In this document: positions 1 to 11,529 of the stretch, one piece after another
Layout: each line of letters begins with the position of its first letter
How positions within the stretch are numbered: position 1 is the first letter of the stretch
Origin: Humulus lupulus
Lineage: Eukaryota > Streptophyta > Magnoliopsida > Rosales > Cannabaceae
Length of the DNA: 64,000 nt
Reading direction: 5' to 3'
Assembly: GCF_963169125.1 (NCBI RefSeq)
Contig: NC_084802.1
Coordinates: 31,278,107-31,342,106 of the forward strand
The notes under the pieces: generated by a model
The model's input: only the letters and a program-made list of their open reading frames with translations
The model's database searches: none
Told to the model about the DNA's origin: nothing
Translations under genes and position numbers: made by a program

Positions 1-56
1 GGGAAATGGGCCCTGGGGTGACTTATTAGTCCCATATCCTAGGCCTGGGCCCCAGA

Positions 57-292
57 CTTGACTTATGAGTTAAGGACGACACTAGCACGCTGAGAGTCGG
101 TCGAAAGAATTGATTATAAGTCAAGGACGGCAATAGCGTTGAGCACTGGTCGAAAAGCATTGACTTATGAGTCAAGGACGACAGTAGCACGCTGAGTGCT
201 GGTCGAAAAGCATTAACTTATGAGTTAAGGACGGCAATAGTGCTGGTCGAAAAGCATTGACTTATAAGTCAATGGCGGCAATGGCGCTTTGA
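57..292. repeat. Tandem repeat, about 53-bp unit, about 5 copies
   Basis: Units begin with TTGACTTATGAGTCAAGGACG and contain a CTGGTCGAAAAGCATT tail. Two units are shortened, for example the one near 214-257. The tract lies in the part of the LTR that varies most between copies of this family. Confidence 0.75.
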
Positions 293-439
293 GTGTTGGT
301 CGATATGGTTAACCTTAATCAGGAGCGTGACATACGCTTGATTGATCTATTGGTCATGGAAAACTCAGCGCTAGGTACGCTGGGCCAGCTCCAAGGCTGG
401 TTATATAGAGGATAGGGGAAAGGGCCCCAAGGTGATTCA

Positions 440-592
440 TTAGTCCCATTTCCTAGGGCGTCGAGCCCCAGTATGATTTATTAATATTGTATTAGGGCGC
501 TGAGCCCCAATATGATTAATTAATCATGTATTTTGAGCATTGGGTCCCAGTATGATTCATTAATCATTTATCTTGGGCTATTGGCCCCATAT
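440..592. repeat. Tandem repeat, about 40-45-bp unit, 4 degenerate copies
   Basis: Successive blocks carry a GAGCCCCAGTATGATT-like core followed by ATTAAT, at roughly 446-485, 486-525, 526-560 and 561-592. It is part of the LTR upstream of the conserved 3' blocks. Confidence 0.6.
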
Positions 593-1108
593 AACACTGT
601 AGCCATTGATATGAATGGTATGCATGCATGAGTAGGGTTATTACTGCTAGGTATGCTTATTATGATTTGGTAATATGTTATTAACTGCTTTTGAGCATGT
701 TTAAGTTTTCTTGTTGAGCCTTGGCTCACGGGTGCTTTGTGGTGCAGGTAAGGGGAAAAGAAAGTTGGACCATCCTTGAGTTGGAGAGCTTAGGTGACGA
801 TGTGTACATATGCGGCTGCTCGACCACCACAGCCAAGGTTTTGAAGAGGAACTAGAATCAAACCTTATTTTGTCGTGAAGATCGACTGGTTGTAACTTTT
901 CAATTGTAGTTAACCTTTTTAAATGTATTTTGGGATCCCGTGTATAAAGTAAACGTTTTAGTGAAACGATTGTATCTTTAACCAAAAATTTTAACCCTAA
1001 ATCGTTAATCACATTTAGTTACACAGTTATAGACAAATGACTTGTTTAGCGAGTTTAGCACTATTTAAAATACACAGTGTAACGGTCCCTGAGTAGTAGG
1101 ACGTTACA

Positions 1109-1614
1109 ATGGTGCCTCCCTTCACTGGTTCTAGCCGAGGTAGTGGCCCCACTGAGAAAATGAGAAAGGCCCCAGATTCTTTTGTTCCTCCTGGTCCAGA
1201 TAGGAGGGCAAGGGGTGCCTTTGAGGGTCATTAGGGCGGGGGAGAGAACTGGAGAAGCATTCCAGAGTGTGCACGGTGCAGGCGACGCCATCTGGGAGAG
1301 TGCAGAGTCAGAGCATGTTTTTTTTGTGGGAGTATCAGTCATTTGAGGAAAGACTGTCCACATGTCAGGAAAGAGGAACCAAAGAAGAGCGATAGCCTCA
1401 CTCCAGCCAGAGTGTATGCCTTGACCCAGACCGAAGCTGAGGCTACTCCTTCAGTCGTGATAGGTCATATTTCTAGTGCTAGTTCTTCAATTACTGCATT
1501 GATTGATTCAAGAGCTACTCATTCATTTGTATCTACTAGAGCGATAGACCGTCTGTGTAGACCTTGTGATCTGTATGCTATGGGATTTAGAACTTTGTTG
1601 CCAACTGGGGAACT
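1109..1614 (+). pseudogene. gag C-terminus and protease start (broken)
   Basis: The end of gag is visible with a CX2CX4HX4C zinc knuckle at about 1316-1357, preceded by a partial second Cys cluster at about 1269-1304. The protease follows at about 1492-1530, where the expected D-S-G-A active site reads D-S-R-A. A glycine-to-arginine change there should abolish activity. The frame contains stops near 1231 and is cut at 1619 by the inserted LTR. Gag normally forms the particle and binds RNA; the protease cleaves the polyprotein. Confidence 0.8.
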
Positions 1615-1619
1615 GGTAG

Positions 1620-3905
1620 CGTAATGCCCTGGGTAACCAAGACTGTTACACTGTGTATTTTAAATAGTGCAAGTCCCTCTAATAAAGTCATTTGGTCATA
1701 AACGTGTTTCTAAAGTTAACTGACAGATAAAGGTTAAAAGAGTTTGACCATAAAATGGTTAGCTTTCATTAAAATAAGAGTTTGGTACACGGGATCCCAA
1801 AAGTAATGTTTACAAGGTGGTTACAACCCTCAAAATTTAATTACAATTGAAGCCAGCCTAAATGGCAAAATACAATTTTGGCTCTAGTCCCTGTAAATCC
1901 CTCGGTAGTGGCAGTAGAGAAGCTGCCGATGTACACACCGACCCCAAAGCTCTCCAACTCATAGCTAGTCTAGCTTTCCCTTGCAAAAACCTGTACCACG
2001 TAGGACTCGTGAGCCAAGGACCAGCAAGAAAAATAAACTCAACAAGCATAGATAGCAACAATATATGCATAGTGACCTTAGATAAACCAGTTCAATCAAC
2101 AACAGAATACAAGCAATAAGCTAGACAAGAATAAACAGTTTAATCCAAACATATAATTCAATCTCCATACAATAAGTTAGGTGTCGGCGCCCTTAGGCCG
2201 AGCCCTCTAGTTATTTAGCTGATCCCGACTCGCTTAGACTAAGTTGCGTTTTGCACACTTATCATCAGCCCCGACTCCCTTAGGTCGGACTTTCACATCA
2301 AACATAACAGATAAACAGGTTGCGAAACACTCAATCGAAAGTAGCACGAACAAACATGCCTATCTAAATATCTATAATCACAAATACATTTATAATCTCA
2401 CATATGTTCATTTACAGGGGATCTCAGCCCCAATCACAACTCGGGTGTAGTTTTCTTACCTTGAGTCCTGAGTGAAGGATGTAGAGTGATCCCGAACATG
2501 ATCCTCAATCCCGAGCCTTAGCGGTAACCCTAGTTACAAGCGACAATGGATAACCATTAAAATATAATCTGATTAAATGCTTTACGAATAATATACTAGC
2601 CTTTGGGATCTCGAATTCTACTAAACTGGGTAGTAGGGTCCTTCCCGAGCACTAAGGTTTGGGTTCCCAAGCTTAAAGCCCTCAAACAACCAATATTTCA
2701 CATGTGAGTCGCGGCCTAGCCCCTTAAGGGTTGTGGTGCACTCAAGTCAGAGGGAAAATCCCTCTCTGCTGAAAGGCATAGGCCGTGACACGCTAAACCC
2801 TGCGTCGCGGTGCCTAGGCAAAAACATGAGGCTCCCAAGCCTCGAAATTCAAGCTGACTGCGACATCTGATGAACAAGGTCCCAGCGCGAGCCCCTAAAA
2901 CCCAAAAATCAAGTTTTCTATTGCATCTTCCTCGAGCCTAATTCAATAATTCACACTCCAAACACCATCCAAACTTAGAATTAAGCCTAGAATCCTCATT
3001 CACACAGCCTAAACATCATAGTAGTTTAGAAATAATTACATACCCTCACCAAACACTCAAAACCAAACTTCTACTTCCATGCAAGCTTAAATTTCTAATA
3101 GAATTAAGCAGATTTAACAACTTAAAATCCTTACCTCTGTAATATCTCCACTCCCTGAGCTGATTCCCAAACACAGCAAGCTTTCACCCTTAGTTTCTTA
3201 GCCTCAACTCCTCAAAGCTCAACAAGTTCCAAGCACCCAAAGAGAGAGGGATAGAGAGAACGCGAGAGTGAGTGTGAGAGAGAGCTAAGAGATTTCTGTT
3301 AGGTTTTGGTCATTTCCTAAGGTCTTTCAAGCTTATCCCCCCACAAAAGACCAAAGTACCCCTGGTTTAACTCTGCTCCTTAATTTCCCTTAAGGGTAAA
3401 ACGTTCATTTTCCCCATTTCCCGCTAATTCTTCGAGTCTTCCTACAAATTCCCAATTAATCCTAATATGCCTAACTAATTACCAAATACTTACCCACTAA
3501 ACAATAAATCTCAAATATACGTTAAATTCCTAAAATACCTCTAGGCTCACCCCCGAGCTGGGTATTAAACCCCGTTGTGATTATTCCGCTAATCTGCTCA
3601 CGAAGATCGCCTCAAGTCGAACGCTGCAAATATATCCACATAGTAATGTGGTTCCAATCATTTAACACATATAATCACATTTATGCCCTCAATGGGCCAA
3701 AATTACAAACATGCCCTTACTAACAAGAATGGACCCACATGCATATTTAATACTCATAAACATGCATTTATAATAATATTTTCATATAAATCATGCATGC
3801 GACGCAGTCACGCATTTAATCAATTAATCACACATATATCCAGTTATGCCCTCCTCGCATGCTAATGAAGGCACTAAACCTTATTAGCATTTTTGGGATG
3901 TTACA
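1620..3905 (-). mobile_element. Solo LTR of the Tekay-like family, nested in the protease
   Basis: It is flanked by a perfect 5-bp TSD, GGTAG at 1615-1619 and 3906-3910. On the minus strand it starts TGTAACATCC and ends GGGCATTACG, where the terminal CA has become CG. It matches the 7148-9320 LTR in reverse, including the conserved AGTCCTTGGCTC-type block at about 1985-2029. There is no internal coding sequence, so it is a 2286-bp solo LTR left by recombination. A GC-rich cluster with GTCGCGGC-type motifs lies at about 2706-2885. A GAGA-type tract is at 3240-3290. Confidence 0.93.
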
Positions 3906-3910
3906 GGTAG

Positions 3911-5020
3911 TCTCTGGAGGTGGGTTAGAGTGTTACCAGTGGAGATAGACATTAGGGAGTTGTCTATGGATCTAATTGAACTAGTGATGGATGATTTTGA
4001 TATGATTTTGGGAATGGATTGGTTGGCAAAGTATGGGGCGACAATAGACTGCAAGCAGAGGATGGTAACTTTTGAGCCTAAATGAGAGGAACCCTTTGTG
4101 TTTGTGGGGAAGGTGAGTGGACCACGTGTACCTATGATTTCTTCATTAAGAGCTAGAGACCTGTTGCGAGAAGGTTGCATAGGGCTCCTAGCAAACGTAG
4201 TAGATACCTCTAAGGTTGTTTCAGTTGAACTAGGTGAGACCAGGTTGGTGTGTGAGTTTCCTGGTGTGTTTCCAGAAGACCTGCTAGGGTTGCCACCACA
4301 CCAAGAGATTGAATTTGTCATAGAATTGGCACTAGGAGCAGAACTAGTATCGAGGGTACATTATAGAATGGCTCCAGCGGAGTTAAAGGAACTGAAGATT
4401 CAGTTGCAAGAACTACTGGATCTAGGATTCATTAGACCTAGATTTTCACCGTGGGGTGCTCCAGTGTTGTTTGTGAAGAACAAGGATGGGTCATTAAGAA
4501 TGTACATCAATTACTGAGAGCTAAATAAGTTGACTATTAAGAATAAGTATCCAATGCCCATGATTGATGATTTGTTTGATCAGTCACAAGGAAAGACAAT
4601 ATTTTCTAAGATTGACCTTCAGTCTGGCTATAATCAATTGAGGATTAAGGAAGAGGATATACCAAAGATCACGTTCCGTATGAGGTATGGGCATTATGAA
4701 TTCTTGGTCATGTTTTTTGGATTAACCAGTGACCCAACAACATTCATGGATTTGATGAATAAGGTGTTTAGGGGTTATTTGGATAAATTTGTAATTGTAT
4801 TCATTGATGATATACTGGTGTACTCCCAATCAAAAACAGAACACGAGCAACATCTTCATTTGGTAATACAGAGGTTGAAGAAGCATAAGTTGTATGTTAA
4901 GTTTAGTAAGTGTGAATTATGGTTACCCCAAGTAAAATTTCTGGGCCATATCGTGAGTAAGGAGAGGATTTTGGTGGATCCAACCAAGATAGAGGAAGTG
5001 AGAGATTGGCCAAGACCAAG
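3911..5020 (+). pseudogene. Protease end and reverse transcriptase of the chromovirus
   Basis: After the nested LTR the reading continues with the protease-to-RT linker (an ILGMDWL-type motif at about 4003-4025) and then RT. The active-site block reads FIDD at about 4800-4812, as F/YxDD of RNA-dependent DNA polymerases. Stops at about 4084 and 4515 fit CGA-to-TGA changes, and a frameshift lies just before 5026. The RT would copy the element RNA, but this copy cannot make a full protein. Confidence 0.88.
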
Positions 5021-5600
5021 CAGTTAGAAACTTCCTGGGGTTAGCAGGGTACTATCGGCAATTCGTTGAAGGATTCTCTGGAATAGCAACACCATTGAAT
5101 GACTTAATGTGTAAGAAGAAAAAGTTTGTCTGGACAGATAGATGTAAGAACAGTTTCAAGGAGTTGAAGCAATAACTGATTACTGCTCCGGTACTAAGTC
5201 TTCTATCAAACAAGGAAATGTTCGTGGACTACTGTGATGCTTTGAGGCAGGGTTTGGGTTGTGTACTGATGCAAGCTGGGAAGGTGATAGCCTATGCCTC
5301 TAGACAGATGAAGGAATATGAACAGAGGTATCCCACTCATGACCTGGAACTAGTAGCAGTGGTATTCGCACTGAAGGTATGGAGTCACTACCAATATGGA
5401 GAAAAGTGTGAAATTTACACTGACCATAAAAGTTTGAAGTATTTCTTCACTCAGAAGGATTTGAATATGCACCAAAGGTGTTGGCTGGAATTGGTAAAGG
5501 ACTATGATTATGAGATTTTGTACCATCCAGGAAAGGCCAATGTGGTGGCCGATGCATTGAGTCGGAGGGGTTCAGGACAGTTGTTCAGTTCAAAACAGAT
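5021..5600 (+). pseudogene. RNase H domain of the chromovirus
   Basis: The RT connection (FLGLAGYYRQF-type motif at about 5029-5065) leads into RNase H with [10 protein letters not shown] at about 5418-5450 and the end-of-domain motif [10 protein letters not shown] at about 5540-5570. A stop lies near 5174 where glutamine or arginine is expected. RNase H removes the RNA strand of the replication hybrid. Confidence 0.87.
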
Positions 5601-7110
5601 ATCAGAAAAGTTGGCTGAAGAAATGACGAGAGCAAGAATTGACTTGGTAGTTGGTCAGCTAGCCAACATTACCCTTCAGTCTACACTTCTTGACAGAATC
5701 AGAGAAGCACAGAAGGAGGATCCTCAGTTGAAGAAACACAGGGAGAATGTCGTAGCTGGATTGGCTACAGGCTTTACTATTTCAAAGGTAGATTTGTTGA
5801 GGTATAAAATCAGATTTGCATTCCGATGGATTCTGGTATCAGGCAAGAGATTCTGGATGAGTCTCATACCACTCCTTGTTCCCTACATCCAGGCACGATG
5901 AAAATGTACTAAGATAAAGGCTCTGTATTGATGGCCAGGCATGAAGAAAGACGTGGTTGATTATGTGGCCAAGTGTTTAACCTGCCAACAGGTGAAGGCT
6001 GAACGCCAAAGGCCAGTAGGGTTGCTGCAGCCTTTAAGGATTCCCGAGTGGAAGTGGGAAGATATTACCATGGACTTTGTGGTTGGATTGCCGAGGACAG
6101 TGGGGCAACATGATTCTGTGTGGGTGATTGTAGATAGGTATACCAAATCAGCCCACTTTTTGCATGTTAGAACAAATTATATGGTGGAGCAGTATGCTGA
6201 ATTGTACGTGAAGGAGATTGTGCGTCTCCACGGGGCTCCAAAACTGATAGTGTCAGATAGGGACCCCACATTCACCTCTAAGTTCTGGGAAAGCCTACAA
6301 AAGGCTATGGGAACGTAGTTGAGATTCAGTACAGCCTATCATCCTCAGATGGATGGATAGTATGAGAGGACGATTCAAATACTAGAAGATGTGTTGTGGC
6401 CATGTTTGTTTGATTTTGGGGGATCTTGGAGTAAGTATCTCCCTTTGATTAAGTTTTCTTATAATAACAGTTATCATGCAACTATCAAAGTACCTCCGTA
6501 TGAAATGTTGTATGGGAGGAAATGTAAATCACACATTCATTGGGATTAGATGGGTGAGAGAAAGTATTTAGGTCCTGAGGCAGTTCAAAGGTCTAATCAG
6601 GCAATTGAGAAGATTAGAGCTCGAATGCTCGCCTCCCAGAGTAGATAGAAGAGTTACTCAGACTTGAAACGTAGAGGTGTAGAGTTTCAAGTAGATGACT
6701 ATGTGTTTCTTAGAGTTTCTCCTTTGACAGGAGTGAAACAATTTGGAGTGAAAGGAAAATTGAGTCCTAGGTTTGTTAGCCCATTTGAGATTCTGTAACG
6801 AGTTGGAGTGGTGACTTATAGATTAGCTATGCCTCCAGTTTTATCAGGGGTTCACAATGTGTTTCATGTGTCTATGCTCCGGAAGTACGTATCAGATCCC
6901 GCACATGTGTTGAGTTATGAAAACCTAGAATTAGATCACAATTTTTCTTATGAGGAGAAACCGATTTAGATCCTAGACAAAAAGAATAAACTCTTGTGGA
7001 ACAAGACCATTGCCTTAGTGAAAATACTATGGAGAAAAAACAAAGTAGAAGAGGCAACTTGGGAGCTTGAGTTAGATATGCGGGATCGGTATCCCGAGCT
7101 ATTCAGGTAA
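5601..7110 (+). pseudogene. Integrase with C-terminal chromodomain (broken)
   Basis: The integrase HHCC region is degraded near 5880-5990 (CLTCQQVKAER visible). The catalytic core shows D in ITMDFVVGLP at about 6065 and D in VSDRDPTF at about 6250, with the glutamate region near 6345-6360 interrupted by TAG codons. The GPY/F-type module lies at about 6735-6800 and a chromodomain with ILWRKNKVEEATWE at about 7024-7070, ending at 7110. In chromoviruses this domain directs insertion to heterochromatin. Stops at about 6316, 6358, 6547, 6646, 6796 and 6967 are mostly TAG at expected CAG positions. Confidence 0.87.
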
Positions 7111-7131
7111 AATTTCGAGGACGAAATTTCT

Positions 7132-7147
7132 ATAAGGAGGGGATAAT
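7132..7147 (+). promoter_or_regulatory. Polypurine tract
   Basis: The run TAAGGAGGGGATAATT follows the GAGGACGAAATTTC motif that typically trails gypsy pol and lies directly against the start of the 3' LTR. It would prime plus-strand DNA synthesis. Confidence 0.7.
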
Positions 7148-9320
7148 TATAACGTCTCAATTTCCTTAATAAGGCTTAGTGTCTTTATTATGGGGTCAGG
7201 AGGGCAATAATTGATTTAATTGCATTACTATGTGATGATATGCATGATTATATGAATTATGTGAGTTGTATTATAATATGACCATATTGGCATGTTTAGG
7301 TGTATTAAGCATGCATGTGGGCCTGTTTCTTATTATAATGGCATATTTGTAATTTTGACTTGTTGAGGGTATAAATGTGATTGTATGTGTTAAATGATTG
7401 AGACCACATTATTATGTGTATATATTTGTGATGTTCGACTTGAGGCAATCCTAGTGAGCAGATTAGTATAACAGTCACATCGGGATCAAATACCCGGCTC
7501 GGGCTGAGCCTAGGGGTATTTTGGTACGTAGTGCGTATTCGAGATCTATCGGGTAATGTGTAGTTATTTGGAAATTATTTGGGTATGCTGGGATTAATTG
7601 AGAATTTATAGGACTATTTGAGGATTAGCGAGAAATGTGGCAAATGATGAGTTTTCCCTTGGAGGCATTAAAGGGCTAAGGATGAGACTAGGGGCATTTG
7701 AGTCTTTTTCCCTAACATTAGATGGACCTAGGCTTAGAAACTTTAGGCAGCAATCACATTAAGCTCTCAGTTACCCTCTCTCTCTCTCACACACACATTA
7801 GTTACTCTCTCTCTCTCTCTCTCTCTCTTGAGGCTTTGGGATTTTTGGAGGAGGAAGGTTTGAAATTTGAGGCTGTGAATTGGGGAATCAAAGCTAGAAG
7901 TTGATTAACAGCAGCTTAAGGTCGTTTATATCAATTGTCTTGATTAAGTCTGGTCTGGTTTTCTTGAAGTGTTTTGAGTTTTGAACTCAAGGAATTAGGT
8001 TGGGCTTGTGATGAGGTTTTTGGTTTAGTTTTTGGGTATATGTACTGCTCTGGATGTATTAAAGATGTTTTGAGACTGAATTAGGGGTTTGGTGCCACTT
8101 TGGGGTAAATTCTGGTGAGTTTAGCTTAGGGAAAACGCAGGAAAAGTGTTAGGGATTTTGAGTTCGCGGGGTCGCGTTGCGGCTCTGTTCTTGGAGCATC
8201 GCGGCCTGCATGAACTCAGAGGCCTAGGGGGTTCGCTGAACTACCTAGGTGCTGGGTAGTTTGTGTCGTGGCGCGTGTCCAGGGAAATGCCTAGGAATTC
8301 TCTTTGACTTGTAGAGGGTCGCGGCACCTCTGAGGAGCGCCGCAACTCAAATATGGAATGTTGGCCAAATAGGGTTTTTAGGCCCAGGAAGGGTTCTACT
8401 TCCTGGTTTAGTAGAATTCGAGGTCCCGGTGGCTAGTATATTATTCTGAATCTTTTAGTTAGTTTAGGTTTGATGGTTATCCATTATTTCGTTGCGACTA
8501 GGATAACGTTACAGCTCGGGACAAGATCGTGTTCGGGGGTCGTGGTTAACTAACTCGCGCTTGGACCAAAGGTAAGAAAATTATCTGTGCACGTAGAGCA
8601 GGGCATGGCTCGATTATCTATGCTTGTAATGTGCTTAGTGTTATGTGTAAAGGTTTGTGATTATTATATCATATATGTGTTTGTGACTGAGTGGAAAGGG
8701 CCGGGATCGGCAATAGGCATGCTGAATGCAGGCTACCATGGCAGGGCCATCTAAGGGTGTCATACTCACCTGCTCGGTTAGGACCGTGAACTTGGTGTCT
8801 GGTAACGCACCTTGACCAGCTTAGGCCGTTGTTGTGAATTTTAATGGATGTATGTGGACTATCTGTTGTGTTTGATTAGTTATGCACTTATAGAAATGAA
8901 TTGTGATATGCAATGCTGGTGAAGTTTTCTTGCTGGCCCTTGGTTTATGGGTGCTCTATGGTGCAGGTAAGGGCAAGGAAAAGGTCGACCAACCATGAGT
9001 TGGAGGGCGTTGAGTGGTGCGTACATGTTTGGCCTACTTGGTCGCCACGGTTGAGGTACTTTTGAGGAACGCAATGTAAATGTCTGATTTTTTAACCTAG
9101 GTCAATTGTACAATGACTTTTGAGTTGTAAATACATTTTGGGATCCCAATGTAACTCTTTTATTATTTTTAATGGAAGTTTAAATCTTTTATATGAAAGT
9201 TTTATTAAATGAGTCTTAGCTTTAACGTAATTACACTCTTGGGTCTAACACCTCAATTAGCGAGTCAAATACACATTTTAAAACCACACGGTAATGACTC
9301 TAGGGTAGTAGGGCGTTACA
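7148..9320 (+). mobile_element. 3' LTR of the Tekay-like chromovirus
   Basis: It starts TATAACGTCTC (degraded from TGTAACG), directly after the polypurine tract, and ends GGGCGTTACA at 9320, for 2173 bp. The conserved blocks of the family are present: TGCTGGCCCTTGG at about 8931-8943, GGTGCAGGTAAGG at about 8961-8972 and TTTTGGGATCCC at about 9136-9147. A GC-rich motif cluster (GTCGCGGC types) lies at about 8160-8345. The 5' partner and TSD are not in the window. Confidence 0.88.
7772..7831. repeat. CT/CA microsatellite
   Basis: A (CT)n(CA)n run then a second (CT)n run lie inside the 3' LTR. The solo LTR at 1620-3905 has the reverse complement (GAGAGA) near 3240-3290, so the tract belongs to the family. 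Confidence 0.9.
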
Positions 9321-9510
9321 CTTTAGCCCCTAATACTTTAAGGAACCTTGTTCTGCTACTCAAACATATCTTCAGGCACACCCGACATTAATCAAAACAT
9401 AAGTACACCATAATAATATTAAATAATCATAATCACATAAATTACAAAAAAATAACTCCAAGGGTACTAAATTACCGAAATACCATTTTTAAGAAAGATG
9501 GATATTACAG

Positions 9511-10040
9511 TCCTTCTTCTCCACCAAGGATGTCCAAATCGTCTAAAGTTTACTCTTGGAGAACAAAATCAATGGGTAAGAACACATGGTGTTAATATTG
9601 TGATGGGTGTTATCAAGGTCTAGTCAATGTTAATGTTAATGTCAATGGTAAGTGTCTTCATGTTAATGTTATTGAGGTCTAGCAGTGAGGCTTAGCGAGG
9701 TCTAGTGAGGTGTCTTCATGTTAAATGTGATTGAGGTCTAGTGAGGCTTAGCGAGGTCTGGTGAGGTGTTATCATGTTAAATGCTATCAAGGTCTAGTGA
9801 GCCTTAGCAATGACTTGTGAGGTTTATCAATTTTTTTTTTTGGCAGAAAAATCCATATCTATTTAAATACAAGAAAAACCAACAACGAACACAAATATAG
9901 CAACATATATGTTCGAAATATGATAATAAGTGTTAAAAAAATACCCATCACAATATTAACACCATGTGTACTTACCCATTGATTTTGTGCTCCAAAAGTA
10001 AACTTTGGATGATTTGGACTTCCTTGGTGGAGAAGAAGGT
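9511..10040. repeat. Inverted duplication of an exon-like segment
   Basis: The arm at 9511-9611 (+) reappears inverted at 9941-10040, about 100 bp at roughly 90 percent identity by eye, with a 330-bp spacer. Both arms carry TTCTTCTCCACCAAGG, CAAAATCAATGG and then GTAAG, so each looks like the end of an exon with a splice donor. A transcript through both arms would fold into a hairpin. Confidence 0.75.
9640..9825. repeat. Tandem repeat, about 60-65-bp unit, about 3 copies
   Basis: Units contain ATGTTAAATGTGATTGAGG, TCTAGTGAGGCTTAGCGAGG and TCTGGTGAGGTGT. They fill the loop between the two inverted exon-like arms. Confidence 0.7.
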
Positions 10041-10092
10041 CGGCTATGAAGGGGAACCGTTGAGGTGGAGGAGATGGGTTTAGGAAAGACAT
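9859..10092 (-). pseudogene. Possible first-exon remnant, unidentified
   Basis: On the minus strand an ATG at 10092 opens a proline-rich reading of about 40 codons (MSFLNPSPPPQRFPFIADLL at the start) that runs to CAATGG followed by GTAAGTACAC at about 9976, a good splice donor. The reading after that is hydrophobic, AT-rich and intron-like. No family is recognised. The duplicate arm at 9511-9611 shares only the distal half. It may be a captured gene fragment; calling it an expressed gene would be speculation. Confidence 0.3.
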
Positions 10093-10856
10093 TTTAAGAG
10101 AGAAAAGAGTGAAAATAGAAAGAGGAGGGAAGTTATGATAAGCGTATTATAGGAAATTTGAGAAAGCTTAGAATGTTTTAGTAAGCGAAAAAAGAGAGCA
10201 TTTAAAAAAAAAAAAAAAAAACACCCATATTTTAAGCATTTCTTGAAATTTTCCATATGAAATTGACAATACAATGGCTATCGTACATCACTCATTAATT
10301 TTTGGAGCTATATAATTAAAGTTGTTTGGTTATACATGTAGATATACATGATCACTATATTGTGAGATCAAAATTTGCATCCGGAACATGAGCTAGATAT
10401 TATTATTGAATGCTTTTTTTTTATTTTTTTTCTTGTTAGGAGGAGAAACTTGAATTTTAATACTTTGTATATTATAAAGAGTTAATGGGTGGAAATAGAC
10501 TGTTTTTTTAGTCAACTTTTTCCTTTGGTTTTGTTTTTGTAATGAGATGTTTACCTAAATATGGGAAAAATATATATAGTTTCTAAATTTATGGAAAAAA
10601 AATAATTGTACAAAATATGGTAAGTTTTGGAAAAAAAGTTTAAAATATGGTAAATAAATTACCATAAACTTAATTCTTTTATTTTCTCTTCTCTCCTCAC
10701 GATCTCTCTCTCTTCTTCTCATTTCTTTCTTTCTCCTCCCCCATTTTTTCCTCATTTCTTATTTTCTTTCTCACAATCTCTCCTCAGATTTCTTCCGGCG
10801 ATGCTACCTCCGCCGCTGCCTCCGACGATGATGACGACGAACTGGTTTTTCTTCCA

Positions 10857-10962
10857 TCTTCCTCTTCTTCTTCTTTCTTTCTTTCTTCTTTTTCTTCTTC
10901 TTCTTTCTTTCTTATTCTTCTTCTTCTTCTTCTTCTTCTTCTTCTTCTTCTTCTTCTTCTTT
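10857..10962. repeat. TTC microsatellite
   Basis: Interrupted TTC/TTTC repeats become a pure (TTC)n run of about 16 units at 10914-10961. A matching GAA tract lies at about 12483-12540, inverted relative to this one. Confidence 0.95.
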
Positions 10963-11529
10963 TTATTCGGTCTTTCTTATTCTTCTTTTTCTTTCTTCAA
11001 ATCTAGTTTTATTCTTTTTCTTCTTTTTCACATCTGATTTTGAACTTCATATTTGATTTTTCTGGGTTTTTTTTTTCTAAATCTGTTTAAGTAACCAGGT
11101 ATTTGACTTCATATTTGATTTGATTTAAGAAATGTACTTAAGAAAAGTTGAGTACTATTATTTAATGTAGACTAGGGTAGTATAAGAAGCTACGTAGTTG
11201 AATATTTTAGGGTACTTTTAACATATGAAATCTTCTGTTAGCTGATTAGTTTTTTTGGTTGAAAAGGGCAAAAGTTGTCAAAAGGTTCTTTCCTGTGATG
11301 TTTAGATCAATTGGATATAGGTTTAGTAGCCAAACGTTCATCAAATAAGGTTCTAACATAAATATTTATGTGTTTATTAATTATTTAAAAAAATAGAACT
11401 AGAACGTTTGCTCAAAAAATATATCGATAGGTTTACAAAATTTATTCAGAATACAACTACAAGAAATAAAAAAAACAAGCAAACAAAACTTTTGATTTTT
11501 TTGGGTTTTTTTTTTCCAAATCTGTTTAA

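Larger units (their letters stand above)
1..1108 (+). mobile_element. 3' part of a Tekay-type LTR, cut by the window edge
   Basis: This segment matches the 3' halves of the LTRs at 7148-9320 and 25675-28000. It has the GGCTCACGGGTGCT block and GGTGCAGG at about 711-750, a TTTTGGGATCCC block near 929-940, and the terminal GTAACGGTCCC...GACGTTACA. It ends at 1108 and is followed directly by gag coding sequence, not by a primer-binding site, so it is probably a solo LTR nested in the gag of the surrounding chromovirus. Its left TSD lies outside the window, so this cannot be confirmed. Confidence 0.75.
1109..7147 (+). mobile_element. Internal region of a decayed Tekay-like chromovirus (Ty3/gypsy)
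   Basis: Fragments appear in the order gag zinc knuckle, protease, RT, RNase H, integrase, chromodomain, then a purine-rich tract and the 3' LTR at 7148. That order and the C-terminal chromodomain place it in the chromovirus branch, most like the Tekay/Del lineage. The frame is broken by many stops and some frameshifts, and by a solo LTR at 1620-3905. The 5' LTR and gag N-terminus are outside the window or displaced by the LTR at 1-1108. Confidence 0.85.

Noticed and set aside
1..600. Tandem repeats at the window start as a CRISPR-like or satellite array
   Set aside because: Units are adjacent without unique spacers and lie inside an LTR; this is an LTR-internal minisatellite.
10801..11037. 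Open frame rich in Phe and Leu that looks like a membrane protein
   Set aside because: It is produced by TTC and poly-T simple repeats and has no conserved features; the same holds for the Ser/Phe frames at 12291-12608.
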